Shown: in pieces, positions 36,701-45,154 of the stretch
How the letters are laid out: every line of letters begins with the position of its first letter
Position numbering within the stretch: position 1 is the first letter of the stretch
Assembly (NCBI GenBank): GCA_012839205.1
Contig: DUNT01000019.1
Location: 27,184 to 91,183 of the forward strand
DNA length: 64,000 nucleotides
Reading direction: 5' to 3'
From: Clostridiaceae bacterium
Lineage (GTDB): Bacteria; Bacillota; Clostridia; DSM-8532
The notes under the pieces: model-generated
What the model saw: the letters and a program-made list of their open reading frames with translations, nothing else
What the model was told of the DNA's origin: nothing
Database searches by the model: none
Program-made: the position numbers and the translations under genes

Positions 36701-38030
36701 TGGTGCTGATTCATTAACCGTTATTCAATTAATCTCACTATTAGAAAAGGACGGTTACAGTATAAAAACTGAAGACGTATATAAAAATCCTACTATAAAA
36801 AAATTAGGTCAATGGATTGGAGATTATTACAAAAAAACTAATAAAATTATAAATTATTACAAGAAAAAAGATGTTGGTATAAATAGTATTATCGAATTAA
36901 TGGAAAAAGGTGTTTTATCAAAACTTGATTCTGCAGCTTTATCATATATACCAGATCATTTAATGATTAATCCCATAGATGATGAACCGGTGCTTTATAA
37001 TTATATAAAAACATCATTAGGAAATATCGGTCTTTTTTGCCTCCCTATTCTGGGTACTGAATTATATCAGGATAAAAACAGGTTATTGTACCTTAGTGAC
37101 AAGGCAATAAGACAAGCTGAATCATTTGGGGCAAAGGCTATATCGTTAACAGGATTGATACCTTCGGCTACTAATTATGGTATAGATTTTATGAACAGGG
37201 TAAGCCCAGATACTAAAATTACAACAGGTCATGCGACAACTGCAGCTACAGTTGTTTTATCATTGGAAAGATTATTATTGGAAAGCAATAGAGATATCCA
37301 TCAAGAAAGAATTATAGTTTTAGGCATGGGTAGTATCGGTAGAGCTGTAACTGAACTATTACTAGCACTATATCCGGATGTAAAAATGATTACATTATGT
37401 GATCTTCATGAAAAAAGAAAAGAATTAAACCAGATAGAACAGAAACTCAAAAAAAGCTATAAGGGAGATATCGAAATAATATATGCGTCAGTAGGAAATC
37501 TTCCAAAGAGAGTATATGATTCAACACTAATTATTGGAGCGACTAATGTACCTAATATTCTTGATATTAATTCACTGCAGCCTGGCACTTTGATTATTGA
37601 TGACTCAGGGCCCCATTGTTTTTCCAAAGAGCACGCAATTGATAGACTTATAAAGTATAATGATATTTTATTTACAGAAGGTGGAGTATTATATTCAAAA
37701 GAAAAAATGGAGAACTACACGTACCTTCCTGATTATATAGATTCAAAAATTATTGATTTAAATAGTCAATTCTTTGTATATACTGATTCTATTACCGGAT
37801 GCATACTGTCAAGTCTCTTGACAGCAAATAATGCTGATTTGTTACCAACGGTTGGAATGGCGGACTTTAACGAATCAAGAAAACACTACTATGCTTTAAA
37901 AAAGAGTGAGTATACAGGAGCCATTCTTCATTGTGATGATTATGTAATTCCAGAAAGCAAAATTAAAGCATTTCGCAAATCATACGGTATAAACGAAAAG
38001 GAAAAGAAAGGTAAGACTCATGCAGTTTAG
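33723..38030 (+). CDS. Single-module NRPS (C-A-T) with C-terminal AAR-like Rossmann reductase domain
   Basis: A 1435-residue synthetase. Condensation domain (about 5-430) with HHIISDAW at residues 138-145; the usual Gly after the Asp is Ala. Adenylation domain (about 450-950): A3 TSGSSGLPKGV near 608, A5 NGYGPTETT, A7 YKTGDMARW, A8 VKLRGYRIELEEIE, A10 lysine in NSNGKRD. Carrier domain (about 965-1035) with pantetheine Ser997 in GADSLT. The last 380 residues hold a Rossmann site GMGSIG at 1201-1206 and segments like cyanobacterial acyl-ACP reductase (ISLTGLIPS, TTGHATTAATV, LIIDDSGP, TEGGV), in place of the usual SDR-type reductase or thioesterase. Probable product: an N-acyl aminoaldehyde or alcohol. 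ATG at 33723 has GGAGGG 7 nt upstream. The end overlaps the kinase gene. Confidence 0.85.
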   Translation: MSDTIYYPLTSPQLSIWYTDRMYSGTSISNVAGTLRIKEKVDIEVLDKAINYYIKNNDGIRLRICLDGEGNPQQYVSEYVYKKIEVKDFSNFADPIRAMQEWDRQETLRPFDLLNSELFRFVIIKLNDFDIGFYIITHHIISDAWNMSLLGSSIVDCYCKIKKNPDDTSLNDTMPSYTSFIEDEQLYIKSSRYEKDKNYWEETFGAYPETTFLKIRQTNEFSAKTKRKTFIAPKKFTNKLRAYCQENKITPYPLFISALAMYINRILDKDDIIIGTPILNRLNRTYKNTAGMFVSTIPLRIGINNQDSFLDLSQDVLEICLKSYRHQRYPYDHILKHVREKHNIKENLYDIVLSYQNSKFDKSFDVDYITRWHFNEYQSNSFTMHINDRDDEGVLIIDYDYHSDLYYDKEIEFIHQHVLSLLWHALDNPNNLICKIEMLSENEKKKILHDFNDTYADYPREKTIHQLFEEQVEKTPNNVAIVFEDNRLTYKELNQKANSLANVLRNEGIGPDDVVGIMAPRSLELIIGILAILKAGGAFLPIEPGFPDERKKYLLNNSGAKLLISTKELYSFEYGIGLIDIYDCNNYRKELYENLPHVNMSSDMVYVLYTSGSSGLPKGVIIEHKSLHNFVSGVKKVLDFNPSSVVLSVTTVCFDIFAFELFTSLLSGSTVIISNENEQNNPRVLGELILNNNVSTILTTPSRMKLFVNVEVFKKSLLKVKQIMLGGEELELSFVNKLRKLTDARIINGYGPTETTIGVTFKDVTKSNKVTIGKPISNTKCYILDKYSNLVPIGIQGELCISGECLARGYLNNNELTNSAFVLNPFNENERLYKTGDMARWFPEGEIEFLGRKDKQVKLRGYRIELEEIENAILKYKGIKDVAVVLKKNSDYGDLLCAYCVSNDTIIIKDLKSLLARQLPRYMVPRIIMEVESIPINSNGKRDTSRLPDIDYSSLASDSIIKPSTKMEKKLLDMFHKLVKGSRISIDDNIFEYGADSLTVIQLISLLEKDGYSIKTEDVYKNPTIKKLGQWIGDYYKKTNKIINYYKKKDVGINSIIELMEKGVLSKLDSAALSYIPDHLMINPIDDEPVLYNYIKTSLGNIGLFCLPILGTELYQDKNRLLYLSDKAIRQAESFGAKAISLTGLIPSATNYGIDFMNRVSPDTKITTGHATTAATVVLSLERLLLESNRDIHQERIIVLGMGSIGRAVTELLLALYPDVKMITLCDLHEKRKELNQIEQKLKKSYKGDIEIIYASVGNLPKRVYDSTLIIGATNVPNILDINSLQPGTLIIDDSGPHCFSKEHAIDRLIKYNDILFTEGGVLYSKEKMENYTYLPDYIDSKIIDLNSQFFVYTDSITGCILSSLLTANNADLLPTVGMADFNESRKHYYALKKSEYTGAILHCDDYVIPESKIKAFRKSYGINEKEKKGKTHAV

Positions 38031-39834
38031 TTTTCCATTTATATTGTTACATATTTCTCTGTTATTAGCCGTATTATTATTTGTTTCTATTCTTAAAATG
38101 AAGAAAAGAACACAACTTCACTATGCTTTTTTGGCAATGATCTTTTTGCTTATTATTTGGACATTAGGTCATATACTTGAAGTATATTCACTTATAAAAA
38201 ATGGCGTAGTAACAATGTTCTTTGTTTATCTTTATTATTTTGGCCTAACTTTTCTGCCAGTAACTATTTTACTGATTGGGATAATATACATGTATACCAA
38301 AATAAAGGTTTCCTACAAATTATTGCTGCTCTTTATACCACCAATAATTGACTATATATGTTTACTTACAAACAACTCACATCATCTTTATTTTACAAAT
38401 TACTCTATTTATAATAATTTGTTTGAGGTTCAGATATTATTTCATATACATGCATCAATTTCATATATATACATATTAATAGGTGTATTGTTTCTTATTA
38501 TTGCTACAATCGAAAATTCAGGTTTTTTTTCGTATCAGGCAGGGATTATTATTATAGGTGTAATTGCTCCGCTTATTGTTAATATTCTTATTACATTAAA
38601 GATTATAATTTGTCCTACATATGTTACAGCAATTACTTTTTCTTTTGCAATTCTATGCTTCGCTGTATCTATATTTAGGTTTCAATTATTAAAGATAGCC
38701 CCTATCGCTCTGAAAACTATTGTAGACAGGATTTCAGACGGCTTTTTAGTATTAGATGAAGACTACCAGGTTATTGATTTCAATCAAACCATAGAAAAAA
38801 CGTTCGAGAATGTAGTAACAGTATCCAGAAATAAAAGTATGTTACAAATGTTGGAGGGAACCAGTCTTTATAGGGAATATGATAAACTTATCGGTTTAAT
38901 ACAGGCTGCGAAGGAAACTCAAACCAATATAGACATAGAAAAGCATATAAAAGAGGATGGATTTGATAAGCATTTCAAGATAGAGGTCACTCCCATAATA
39001 TCAAATAATAATTATTTAGGTACGATTTTGCTATTTAAGGATATTACAGAGAATATTAAGCATATAGAGGCTATTGAAGAAAAGCATGCTGTTATGATGG
39101 AACAGGAGAGACTGGCCTCTTTAGGTCAGTTAATCGGAGGAATTGCACATAACCTGAATACACCTATAATGTCAATTGCCGGTGCAGTGGAGGGATTGAG
39201 AGATTTAGTAGATGAATATGAAGAATCTATTGGTGATGAGAATGTAACTATTGAAGATCATTGCGAGATTGCCGAAGAGATGCGTGTTTGGCTTGACAAA
39301 ATTAAACCATACACTGCATATATGTCCGATGTTATAAGTGCTGTCAAAGGCCAAGCAAGGCATTTTAACCAAACTATGTTGTTAACATTTACAGTTGGGG
39401 AATTGGTTAAGAGAATTGAACTATTGATGAAATATGAGCTAATAAGATATAATTGTGAACTAAAGACATTTATTAATGTGAATAAAAATACGGAAATTTA
39501 CGGAGACGTTAATAGTTTAGTACAAATTTTCGATAATATTATTATAAATGCTATTCAGGCATACGAAGGCAGAAAAGGTACAATAGAGTTTACAATAGAG
39601 AAAAAAGAGGATGGTATCTTATTTGCTATAAAAGACTATGCCAAGGGAATACCGGAGAGTATTAAGGACAGGCTTCTTAGGGAGATGGTAACAACAAAAG
39701 GGAAGGACGGGACAGGTCTTGGGCTATATATGTCTTACTCTACAATAAGAGGACGGTTTGGCGGGAAAATGTGGTTTGAGTCAGAAGAAGGGAAAGGAAC
39801 AACATTTTTTATTCAATTACCTTATGAAAATTAA
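38020..39834 (+). CDS. 7TM-PAS sensor histidine kinase coupled to the NRPS gene
   Basis: A 604-residue membrane kinase. The first about 215 residues are seven hydrophobic segments, resembling the HisKA_7TM sensor type. A PAS domain follows (about 225-345: ISDGFLVLDEDYQVIDFNQ). The DHp helix has His377 in GGIAHNLNTPIMS, and the ATPase domain has the N box DNIIINAIQAYEG, G1 DYAKGIP and G2 GTGLGLYMS. The PAS and ATPase motifs look complete. Its ATG lies inside the NRPS gene (11-nt overlap) behind AAAGG, so the two are translationally coupled. A 7TM input is suited to a small hydrophobic ligand; the NRPS product is an obvious but unproven candidate. Confidence 0.88.
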   Translation: MQFSFPFILLHISLLLAVLLFVSILKMKKRTQLHYAFLAMIFLLIIWTLGHILEVYSLIKNGVVTMFFVYLYYFGLTFLPVTILLIGIIYMYTKIKVSYKLLLLFIPPIIDYICLLTNNSHHLYFTNYSIYNNLFEVQILFHIHASISYIYILIGVLFLIIATIENSGFFSYQAGIIIIGVIAPLIVNILITLKIIICPTYVTAITFSFAILCFAVSIFRFQLLKIAPIALKTIVDRISDGFLVLDEDYQVIDFNQTIEKTFENVVTVSRNKSMLQMLEGTSLYREYDKLIGLIQAAKETQTNIDIEKHIKEDGFDKHFKIEVTPIISNNNYLGTILLFKDITENIKHIEAIEEKHAVMMEQERLASLGQLIGGIAHNLNTPIMSIAGAVEGLRDLVDEYEESIGDENVTIEDHCEIAEEMRVWLDKIKPYTAYMSDVISAVKGQARHFNQTMLLTFTVGELVKRIELLMKYELIRYNCELKTFINVNKNTEIYGDVNSLVQIFDNIIINAIQAYEGRKGTIEFTIEKKEDGILFAIKDYAKGIPESIKDRLLREMVTTKGKDGTGLGLYMSYSTIRGRFGGKMWFESEEGKGTTFFIQLPYEN

Positions 39835-39865
39835 TTACTAATCATACATGAGGAGCGTTTTACAA

Positions 39866-41401
39866 ATGAGAAAAAAACTGAAGGAAGTAAAAAGTGATAT
39901 CAAAATACTAATTGTTGATGACGATTCCGGAATAATTGATTCCCTGTCAATAATGCTTAGAAGAAGCGGTTATCATTATGAAGGATGTACAGATCCTATA
40001 GAAGCTGTTGAAAAGGTAAGAACCGGCAGTTTTGACTTACTGATACTGGATTATCTGATGACTCCGATTCACGGAGATGTTGTAGTAGAAAGAATTCGAC
40101 AATTTAACAAAGAAATATATATATTAATGCTGACAGGACATAAAGATTTAGCTCCGCCTTTAGAAACAATAAAATTATTAGATATACAGGGATACTGTGA
40201 AAAAAGCGATCGTTTCGATCAATTACAACTCCTTGTAGAATCTGGTGTAAAATCCATCACCATGATGAGGACAATAAAGAAATTCCGTGATGGTCTTAAC
40301 AGAATTCTCAAGTCTGTACCCAAAATATATCAATTACAACCAATTGGCAATATTTTAGAGGATATACTATCTGAATTGCTTCCCTTGGTGAGCAGTGAAA
40401 ATGCATTTATTTTGGTTGATAATATAATAGATGCTGATGAGACGAAAAAGAGTATTTACAGAGGAATAGGAAAATACAAAACAGAGATTTATGATTTTAT
40501 GTCTTTGTTAAACTCCAAGTTATTAGAAAAAATTGGCAAGGCAAGAATCACAAGAAAATCTATAATAACTCCTACTGAAATTATTTTACCACTTATGAAT
40601 GAGTATAATGATTCAATAGGAGTAATTTATGTAGAAAGCAGCAACAGTACAGAAGCAGAAATTTCTGAGGGATATAAACTTCTTGAGATATATGCTTCCC
40701 AAGCAGCTTCATCAGTTAATAATGCATTTCTGCATTCACTTGTTAATATAAAAAATGATGAGCTTAACAAGACATACGAACAACTCAGGATACGTTATCT
40801 GGATACTATTGAGGCGCTGAGACAGGTTGTTGATGCAAAAGATGAATATACCTGCGGACATTCCGACAGGGTATCATATTACTGTGTTAAAATTGGGGAG
40901 GCGTTTGAATTATCAGAAAAAGATCTCGAAACCCTAAGAGTGGCGGGACTGTTTCATGATGTTGGTAAAATGGGTATAACCGACGATATTCTTTTTAAAT
41001 CAGATAGATTAAGCATAAAGGAATATGATGAGATAAAAAAACATCCGACTAAGGGAGCTCGCATACTTTCTGTTATTTCCATGTTTAAAGATATTGTTCC
41101 TATAGTAAGATGGCACCATGAGCGAATTGACGGAAAAGGTTATCCTGATGGTCTAAAAGGTGATCAGATTCCTTTTTTTGCAAGGATTGTTTCGGTTGCT
41201 GATGCATTTGATGCAATGATGTCGGATCGTCATTACCGTTCGAAACTGAATTTTGACGCTGCAATTAGACAATTATTAGATGGTTCTGGCACGCAGTTTG
41301 ATTCATGTATTGTCGATAAGTTTGTAAGTATGCTTGGACGATATCCGGAGATGGAAAAAGAAATATCATATACATATGATTTATGCAAGAGTAAAACATA
41401 A
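39866..41401 (+). CDS. Response regulator with GAF-like and HD-GYP domains (c-di-GMP phosphodiesterase)
   Basis: A 511-residue output protein. The receiver domain (about 10-125) has DDD in LIVDDDSG and acceptor Asp in LILDYLMTP. A middle region (about 165-300) resembles a GAF domain, ending in SQAASSVNNAFLH. The HD-GYP domain (about 320-490) is intact: CGHSDRVS, LFHDVGKMGI, HHERIDGKGYPDGLKG and VADAFDAM. HD-GYP enzymes hydrolyse cyclic di-GMP. ATG at 39866 has AGGAG 10 nt upstream; the earlier in-frame ATG precedes that site. It lies 31 nt after the kinase, its presumed phospho-donor. Confidence 0.88.
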   Translation: MRKKLKEVKSDIKILIVDDDSGIIDSLSIMLRRSGYHYEGCTDPIEAVEKVRTGSFDLLILDYLMTPIHGDVVVERIRQFNKEIYILMLTGHKDLAPPLETIKLLDIQGYCEKSDRFDQLQLLVESGVKSITMMRTIKKFRDGLNRILKSVPKIYQLQPIGNILEDILSELLPLVSSENAFILVDNIIDADETKKSIYRGIGKYKTEIYDFMSLLNSKLLEKIGKARITRKSIITPTEIILPLMNEYNDSIGVIYVESSNSTEAEISEGYKLLEIYASQAASSVNNAFLHSLVNIKNDELNKTYEQLRIRYLDTIEALRQVVDAKDEYTCGHSDRVSYYCVKIGEAFELSEKDLETLRVAGLFHDVGKMGITDDILFKSDRLSIKEYDEIKKHPTKGARILSVISMFKDIVPIVRWHHERIDGKGYPDGLKGDQIPFFARIVSVADAFDAMMSDRHYRSKLNFDAAIRQLLDGSGTQFDSCIVDKFVSMLGRYPEMEKEISYTYDLCKSKT

Positions 41402-41425
41402 ACAAAGAAGGAAGAAGGCTGCAAT

Positions 41426-42064
41426 GTGAAAAGTACAAGAATTACAATACTATTAATACTGATGACTATGCTGTTTTCATCATGTGGACAGGTTCAAATA
41501 AAAGCCCCTGATACCCAACTAACAGAAAAACCAAATATTGAAAACAAAGACCATGGGCAAAATGATAATGATATTAATGATGAAGCCAGAGTAGCAATAA
41601 ACGCTTTAAAAGATAAAGATATGGAAGAGATATCAGAACTTGTACATCCAAAAAAGGGTGTACGCTTTAGCCCTTATGGCTACGTTGATGTTGAAAATGA
41701 CCTGGTATTTACAGCATCTGATGTAAAAGGCCTCTTTTCCGATTCTACAATATATGTCTGGGGAAGCTACGATGGTATCGGGGATCCGATAGAACTTACA
41801 TTTGAAGATTATTATAAAAAGTTTATATACGATGTTGACTTTGCCAATGCAGAGCAGATTGGTTACAATGAGATTCTGGGGAGAGGTAATACCCTTGAAA
41901 ACAGTGCCGAGGTTTATACAGATTCAATTGTTGTAGAATACCACTTTTCCGGATTTGAACCCCAGTATGAAGGAATGGACTGGCGAAGTTTGAGGATTGT
42001 TTTCGAAAAAGATAAGGGTACATGGTATATTGTTGGTATTATCCATGACCAATGGACGATTTAG
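41426..42064 (+). CDS. Lipoprotein of unknown function in the NRPS-kinase operon
   Basis: A 212-residue secreted lipoprotein with signal peptide ending in LFSSCGQ. A polar, Asn/Asp/Glu-rich linker (about 25-55) precedes a compact domain that includes ALKDKDMEEISELVHPKKGVRFSPYG and a C-terminal RIVFEKDKGTWYIVGIIHDQWTI. The last part resembles NTF2-like or DUF4829-like small domains, but I cannot name a family with certainty. GTG start, 24 nt after the HD-GYP gene, so it probably belongs to the same operon. A surface protein next to a sensor kinase could help ligand capture; this is speculation. Confidence 0.75.
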   Translation: MKSTRITILLILMTMLFSSCGQVQIKAPDTQLTEKPNIENKDHGQNDNDINDEARVAINALKDKDMEEISELVHPKKGVRFSPYGYVDVENDLVFTASDVKGLFSDSTIYVWGSYDGIGDPIELTFEDYYKKFIYDVDFANAEQIGYNEILGRGNTLENSAEVYTDSIVVEYHFSGFEPQYEGMDWRSLRIVFEKDKGTWYIVGIIHDQWTI

Positions 42065-42192
42065 AATTTTACTACATAATAATTCAAGGATTATCCTCAA
42101 TAAGGAATATCATTCAAATGGAATGAAGGATGCCCAGAAAGTTTAAGATGGTCCTTTTCTTTTTACAATAGTACAATTCTTTATGGATATTG

Positions 42193-42214
42193 AGAAGTCA
42201 AAACTTCTTTTTTT
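42193..42214 (+). terminator. Terminator after the NRPS-kinase-HD-GYP operon
   Basis: AGAAGT and ACTTCT form a six-base stem with loop CAAA and a run of seven T. A weaker hairpin with AAGGA/TCCTT arms and TTTTCTTTT lies upstream (42126-42164). Apart from these and the promoter at 42404, the 432-nt gap to the next gene holds nothing recognised. Confidence 0.7.
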
Positions 42215-42403
42215 ACTGTTATCATTACTGTTATTTGACTGCTGATGCGATTTGCGATATTTTGAGTATTGTTGTATGATTTGCTGCAAAAATATGTTGA
42301 AAAAACAGTGAATGATGCGCTAAATAGAATTATAATTTAGGATATAAAACAGGAAGAGAAGTGTTAAAAAAATAGACCCTGTGAATACTATGTTCTAGGA
42401 CAA

Positions 42404-42432
42404 TTGACCTGTTTAGGTGGTTATGTTATTGT
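42404..42432 (+). promoter_or_regulatory. Candidate promoter of the DUF1846 gene
   Basis: TTGACC and TATTGT are 17 nt apart, about 65 nt before the start codon. Confidence 0.45.
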
Positions 42433-42496
42433 GGTAAAGATAAATAAGAAGTATAGGAAGCAAGATAATATAAATATTATTTAGTAGGAGTACATC

Positions 42497-43981
42497 ATGA
42501 CGAAAATTGGATTTGACAACGAAAAATACATTGAATTGCAATCTCAGAAAATACTCGACAGAATATCGTATTTTGGAGGAAAGCTATATCTGGAGTTTGG
42601 TGGAAAGTTGTTTGACGATTACCATGCATCAAGAGTTCTTCCGGGGTTCAAACCTGACAGTAAAGTAAAGATGCTTATGCAATTAAAGGATCAGGCCGAG
42701 ATAGTTATAACAATAAGTGCTGATGATATAGAAAAGAGCAAACGCAGAGGCGACTTAGGTATTACCTATGATCTTGATGTATTGCGTCTGATAGATGCCT
42801 TCCGTGAAATAGGATTGTATGTTGGAAGCGTTGTCATAACCCAGTATCGTTCACAATATGCCGCTGATTTATTCAAAAAAAGACTTTTGAATTTAGGTAT
42901 AAGAGTTTATGTGCATTACCCCATTCCCGATTATCCTTCAAATATCTCACTAATAGTAAGTGATGATGGATGCGGTAAAAACGAGTATATAAAAACCACA
43001 CGTTCATTAGTTATCATTACCGCACCCGGCCCCGGAAGCGGGAAAATGGCAGTTTGCCTCTCCCAGTTATACCATGATAACAAGCGGGGAATACAGGCTG
43101 GTTATGCAAAGTTTGAGACCTTTCCGATTTGGAATCTTCCTTTGAAACATCCGGTTAATATTGCATATGAAGCGGCAACAACAGATTTAAATGATGTCAA
43201 TATGATTGACCCCTTTCATTTGGAGGCTTATGGGGTAACTGCAGTAAACTATAACAGGGATATAGAAATATTCCCGGTATTAAATGCCATTTTCGAAAAA
43301 ATAGAAGGCAAATCTCCCTATAAGAGCCCTACCGAAATGGGGGTTAATATGGCCGGCTATTGTATTATCGATAATGAAGTCATTTGTGATGCTTCCAAAC
43401 AGGAGGTTATCCGAAGATATTACAACACATACTGCTCACAGAGGCAGGGACTTGCCGAGAAATCAGAAGTGTACAGACTGGAGCTCTTAATGAAGCAACT
43501 TGGCATATCCAGTAAGGATCGCCCAGTAGTTGATGCCGCTTTGGAGCGGGCTGAAACTACCGGCGGGCCTGCTGCAGCTCTTCAGCTTAATGATGGCCGA
43601 ATTGTCACTGGAAAAACAACACCATTACTTGGTGCTTCAGCTGCACTTTTATTGAATTCTCTTAAAGAACTGGGCGGAATACATCATGATATACACCTGA
43701 TTTCACCCATCATCATAGAGCCTATTCAGGTTTTAAAGATTAAACACATGGGGAATCGAAACCCTCGGCTTCATACTGATGAGATTTTGATAGCTCTTTC
43801 CATATGTGCAGCCACAAATCCAACTGCTGCGCTGGCAATGGAGCAGCTTCCCAAACTTCGGGGCTGTGAAGCGCATTCAACAGTAATACTATCTAAAGTT
43901 GATGAGAATACATTCCACAAACTGGGTGTTAATATTACTTGTGAGCCCCAGTATCAGTCTAAGAAGCTATATCACAAATAG
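42497..43981 (+). CDS. DUF1846 / UPF0371 family protein
   Basis: A 494-residue cytosolic protein of the conserved DUF1846 family. The N-terminus GFDNEKYIELQSQKILDRI, the GGKLYLEFGGKLFDDYHA block, ITAPGPGSGKMAVCLSQLYHD (a P-loop-like Gly-rich segment at about residues 175-195) and the C-terminal MGNRNPRLHTDEILIALS are family hallmarks, and length is as usual. Structures are known for the family but the biochemical function is not established. It is monocistronic, with a GTAGGAG site, and precedes a HAD phosphatase gene by about 170 nt. Confidence 0.9.
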   Translation: MTKIGFDNEKYIELQSQKILDRISYFGGKLYLEFGGKLFDDYHASRVLPGFKPDSKVKMLMQLKDQAEIVITISADDIEKSKRRGDLGITYDLDVLRLIDAFREIGLYVGSVVITQYRSQYAADLFKKRLLNLGIRVYVHYPIPDYPSNISLIVSDDGCGKNEYIKTTRSLVIITAPGPGSGKMAVCLSQLYHDNKRGIQAGYAKFETFPIWNLPLKHPVNIAYEAATTDLNDVNMIDPFHLEAYGVTAVNYNRDIEIFPVLNAIFEKIEGKSPYKSPTEMGVNMAGYCIIDNEVICDASKQEVIRRYYNTYCSQRQGLAEKSEVYRLELLMKQLGISSKDRPVVDAALERAETTGGPAAALQLNDGRIVTGKTTPLLGASAALLLNSLKELGGIHHDIHLISPIIIEPIQVLKIKHMGNRNPRLHTDEILIALSICAATNPTAALAMEQLPKLRGCEAHSTVILSKVDENTFHKLGVNITCEPQYQSKKLYHK

Positions 43982-44153
43982 AAATGAACAAATCTTTGTT
44001 ATTGGATTTAAGAGAGTTATTCCTAAACCAGGACCATGGGTTTATTTAAGACTGCGTTTTGTCAGGAAGTGAAGATAACTCATGAAATAAAGCATATGGA
44101 ATACCGGAAACAAGCATAACTGCATGACAAATAATTAATTAGGAGTGAGCTAA

Positions 44154-44810
44154 ATAAAAAAGTATAATACTATAATATTCGATTTGGACGGAACTTTACT
44201 TAACACCCTTGAGGATTTGACCGACAGCGTAAACTATGCGCTGGGGCTATATGGATATCAGAAAAGAAGTATTGAAGAGGTTAGAAGATTTCTGGGTAAT
44301 GGTGTAGGAAAATTAATGGAAATTGTTGTTCCGGATGGTCTAAATAACCCCCTATACAAGAAATGTCTTGAAAGTTTTAAGAATCATTATTCTGACAATA
44401 TACGAAATAAAACAATGCCATATAAAGGTATTATGGAACTTATACAACAGCTTAAGAAGGAAAACTATAAGATAGCGGTTGTTTCAAATAAATTTGATAA
44501 AGCAGTTAAGGAACTGGTTCGAGATTTTTTTGGAGAGTATATACAAGTAGCAATCGGTGAAGCTGAAAACATCTCCAGAAAACCGGCACCGGATACTGTA
44601 TTTAAAGCTCTTGAAGAGTTACAGTCCCTTAGGGAGAAAACTATTTATGTGGGAGATTCAGAAGTAGATGTAAAGACGGCAAAAAATGCCGGAATAAAGT
44701 GCGTGGGGGTAACCTGGGGTTTCAGAGACAGAGATGTTTTAGAAAAAGAAGGTGCAGATTATATAATTGACGAGTCAATGGAGTTAATGGAGATAATTGA
44801 TTCTGTGTAG
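44154..44810 (+). CDS. gph: HAD-IA phosphatase, phosphoglycolate phosphatase type, with apparent AUA start
   Basis: A 218-residue hydrolase. HAD motif I is IIFDLDGTLLNT, motif II VVSNKF, motif III lysine in RKPAPDTV and motif IV YVGDSEVDVKTAKNAG, with the C1 cap between. No ATG, GTG or TTG precedes motif I: the frame runs from a stop at 44151 through ATA at 44154. AGGAG (44141-44145) lies 8 nt before that ATA. The first standard start, TTG at 44184, falls inside motif I and would remove the nucleophilic Asp. So translation from AUA is the best reading, unless the codon is a sequencing error for ATG. Substrate is likely phosphoglycolate or a similar small phosphate ester. Confidence 0.8.
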   Translation: MKKYNTIIFDLDGTLLNTLEDLTDSVNYALGLYGYQKRSIEEVRRFLGNGVGKLMEIVVPDGLNNPLYKKCLESFKNHYSDNIRNKTMPYKGIMELIQQLKKENYKIAVVSNKFDKAVKELVRDFFGEYIQVAIGEAENISRKPAPDTVFKALEELQSLREKTIYVGDSEVDVKTAKNAGIKCVGVTWGFRDRDVLEKEGADYIIDESMELMEIIDSV

Positions 44811-44839
44811 GATTATACAAAAGTGTATAGTTCAATATT

Positions 44840-45154
44840 TCAGAGCAAATTCGTGAGTCTCAATATCCATTCTGCAATGTAAACAACCAGGCAGGACGAC
44901 AATGCAACAGTCAACAGACTTTTTTCCCTAAAAGCAAGGACTATTGCAACAATTGTGCCGGCAATGGCAGAATACAGAGAAGAAGTGGATGTAAAAATTG
45001 CCGGAAATGTCATAGACCCGAGAACAGCATAGGGAACATAGTATAGAAAGGACTTAATAAAGTTGCTTTCTATTTTTTTCTTAAATATTACCATTGGAAG
45101 CATTCGAACCAAATATGTTACTCCTGCCATAATAAAAATATGTATATATATCAT
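44840..45154 (-). CDS. azlD: Branched-chain amino acid exporter subunit AzlD
   Basis: A 104-residue membrane protein with about four helices. IFIMAGVTYLVRMLPMVIF and YYVPYAVLGSMTFPAIF are typical of AzlD, the small partner of AzlC. ATG at 45154 overlaps the azlC stop as ATGA, so the longer upstream extension is not used. AzlCD pairs export branched-chain amino acids or their analogues (4-azaleucine resistance in Bacillus). The window therefore encodes both an importer (liv) and a probable exporter for these amino acids. Confidence 0.85.
   Translation of the reverse strand: MIYIHIFIMAGVTYLVRMLPMVIFKKKIESNFIKSFLYYVPYAVLGSMTFPAIFTSTSSLYSAIAGTIVAIVLAFREKSLLTVALSSCLVVYIAEWILRLTNLL

Noticed and set aside
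44184..44810. TTG at 44184 as the start of the HAD phosphatase
   Set aside because: It falls inside motif I and would remove the nucleophilic Asp; no ribosome site precedes it.
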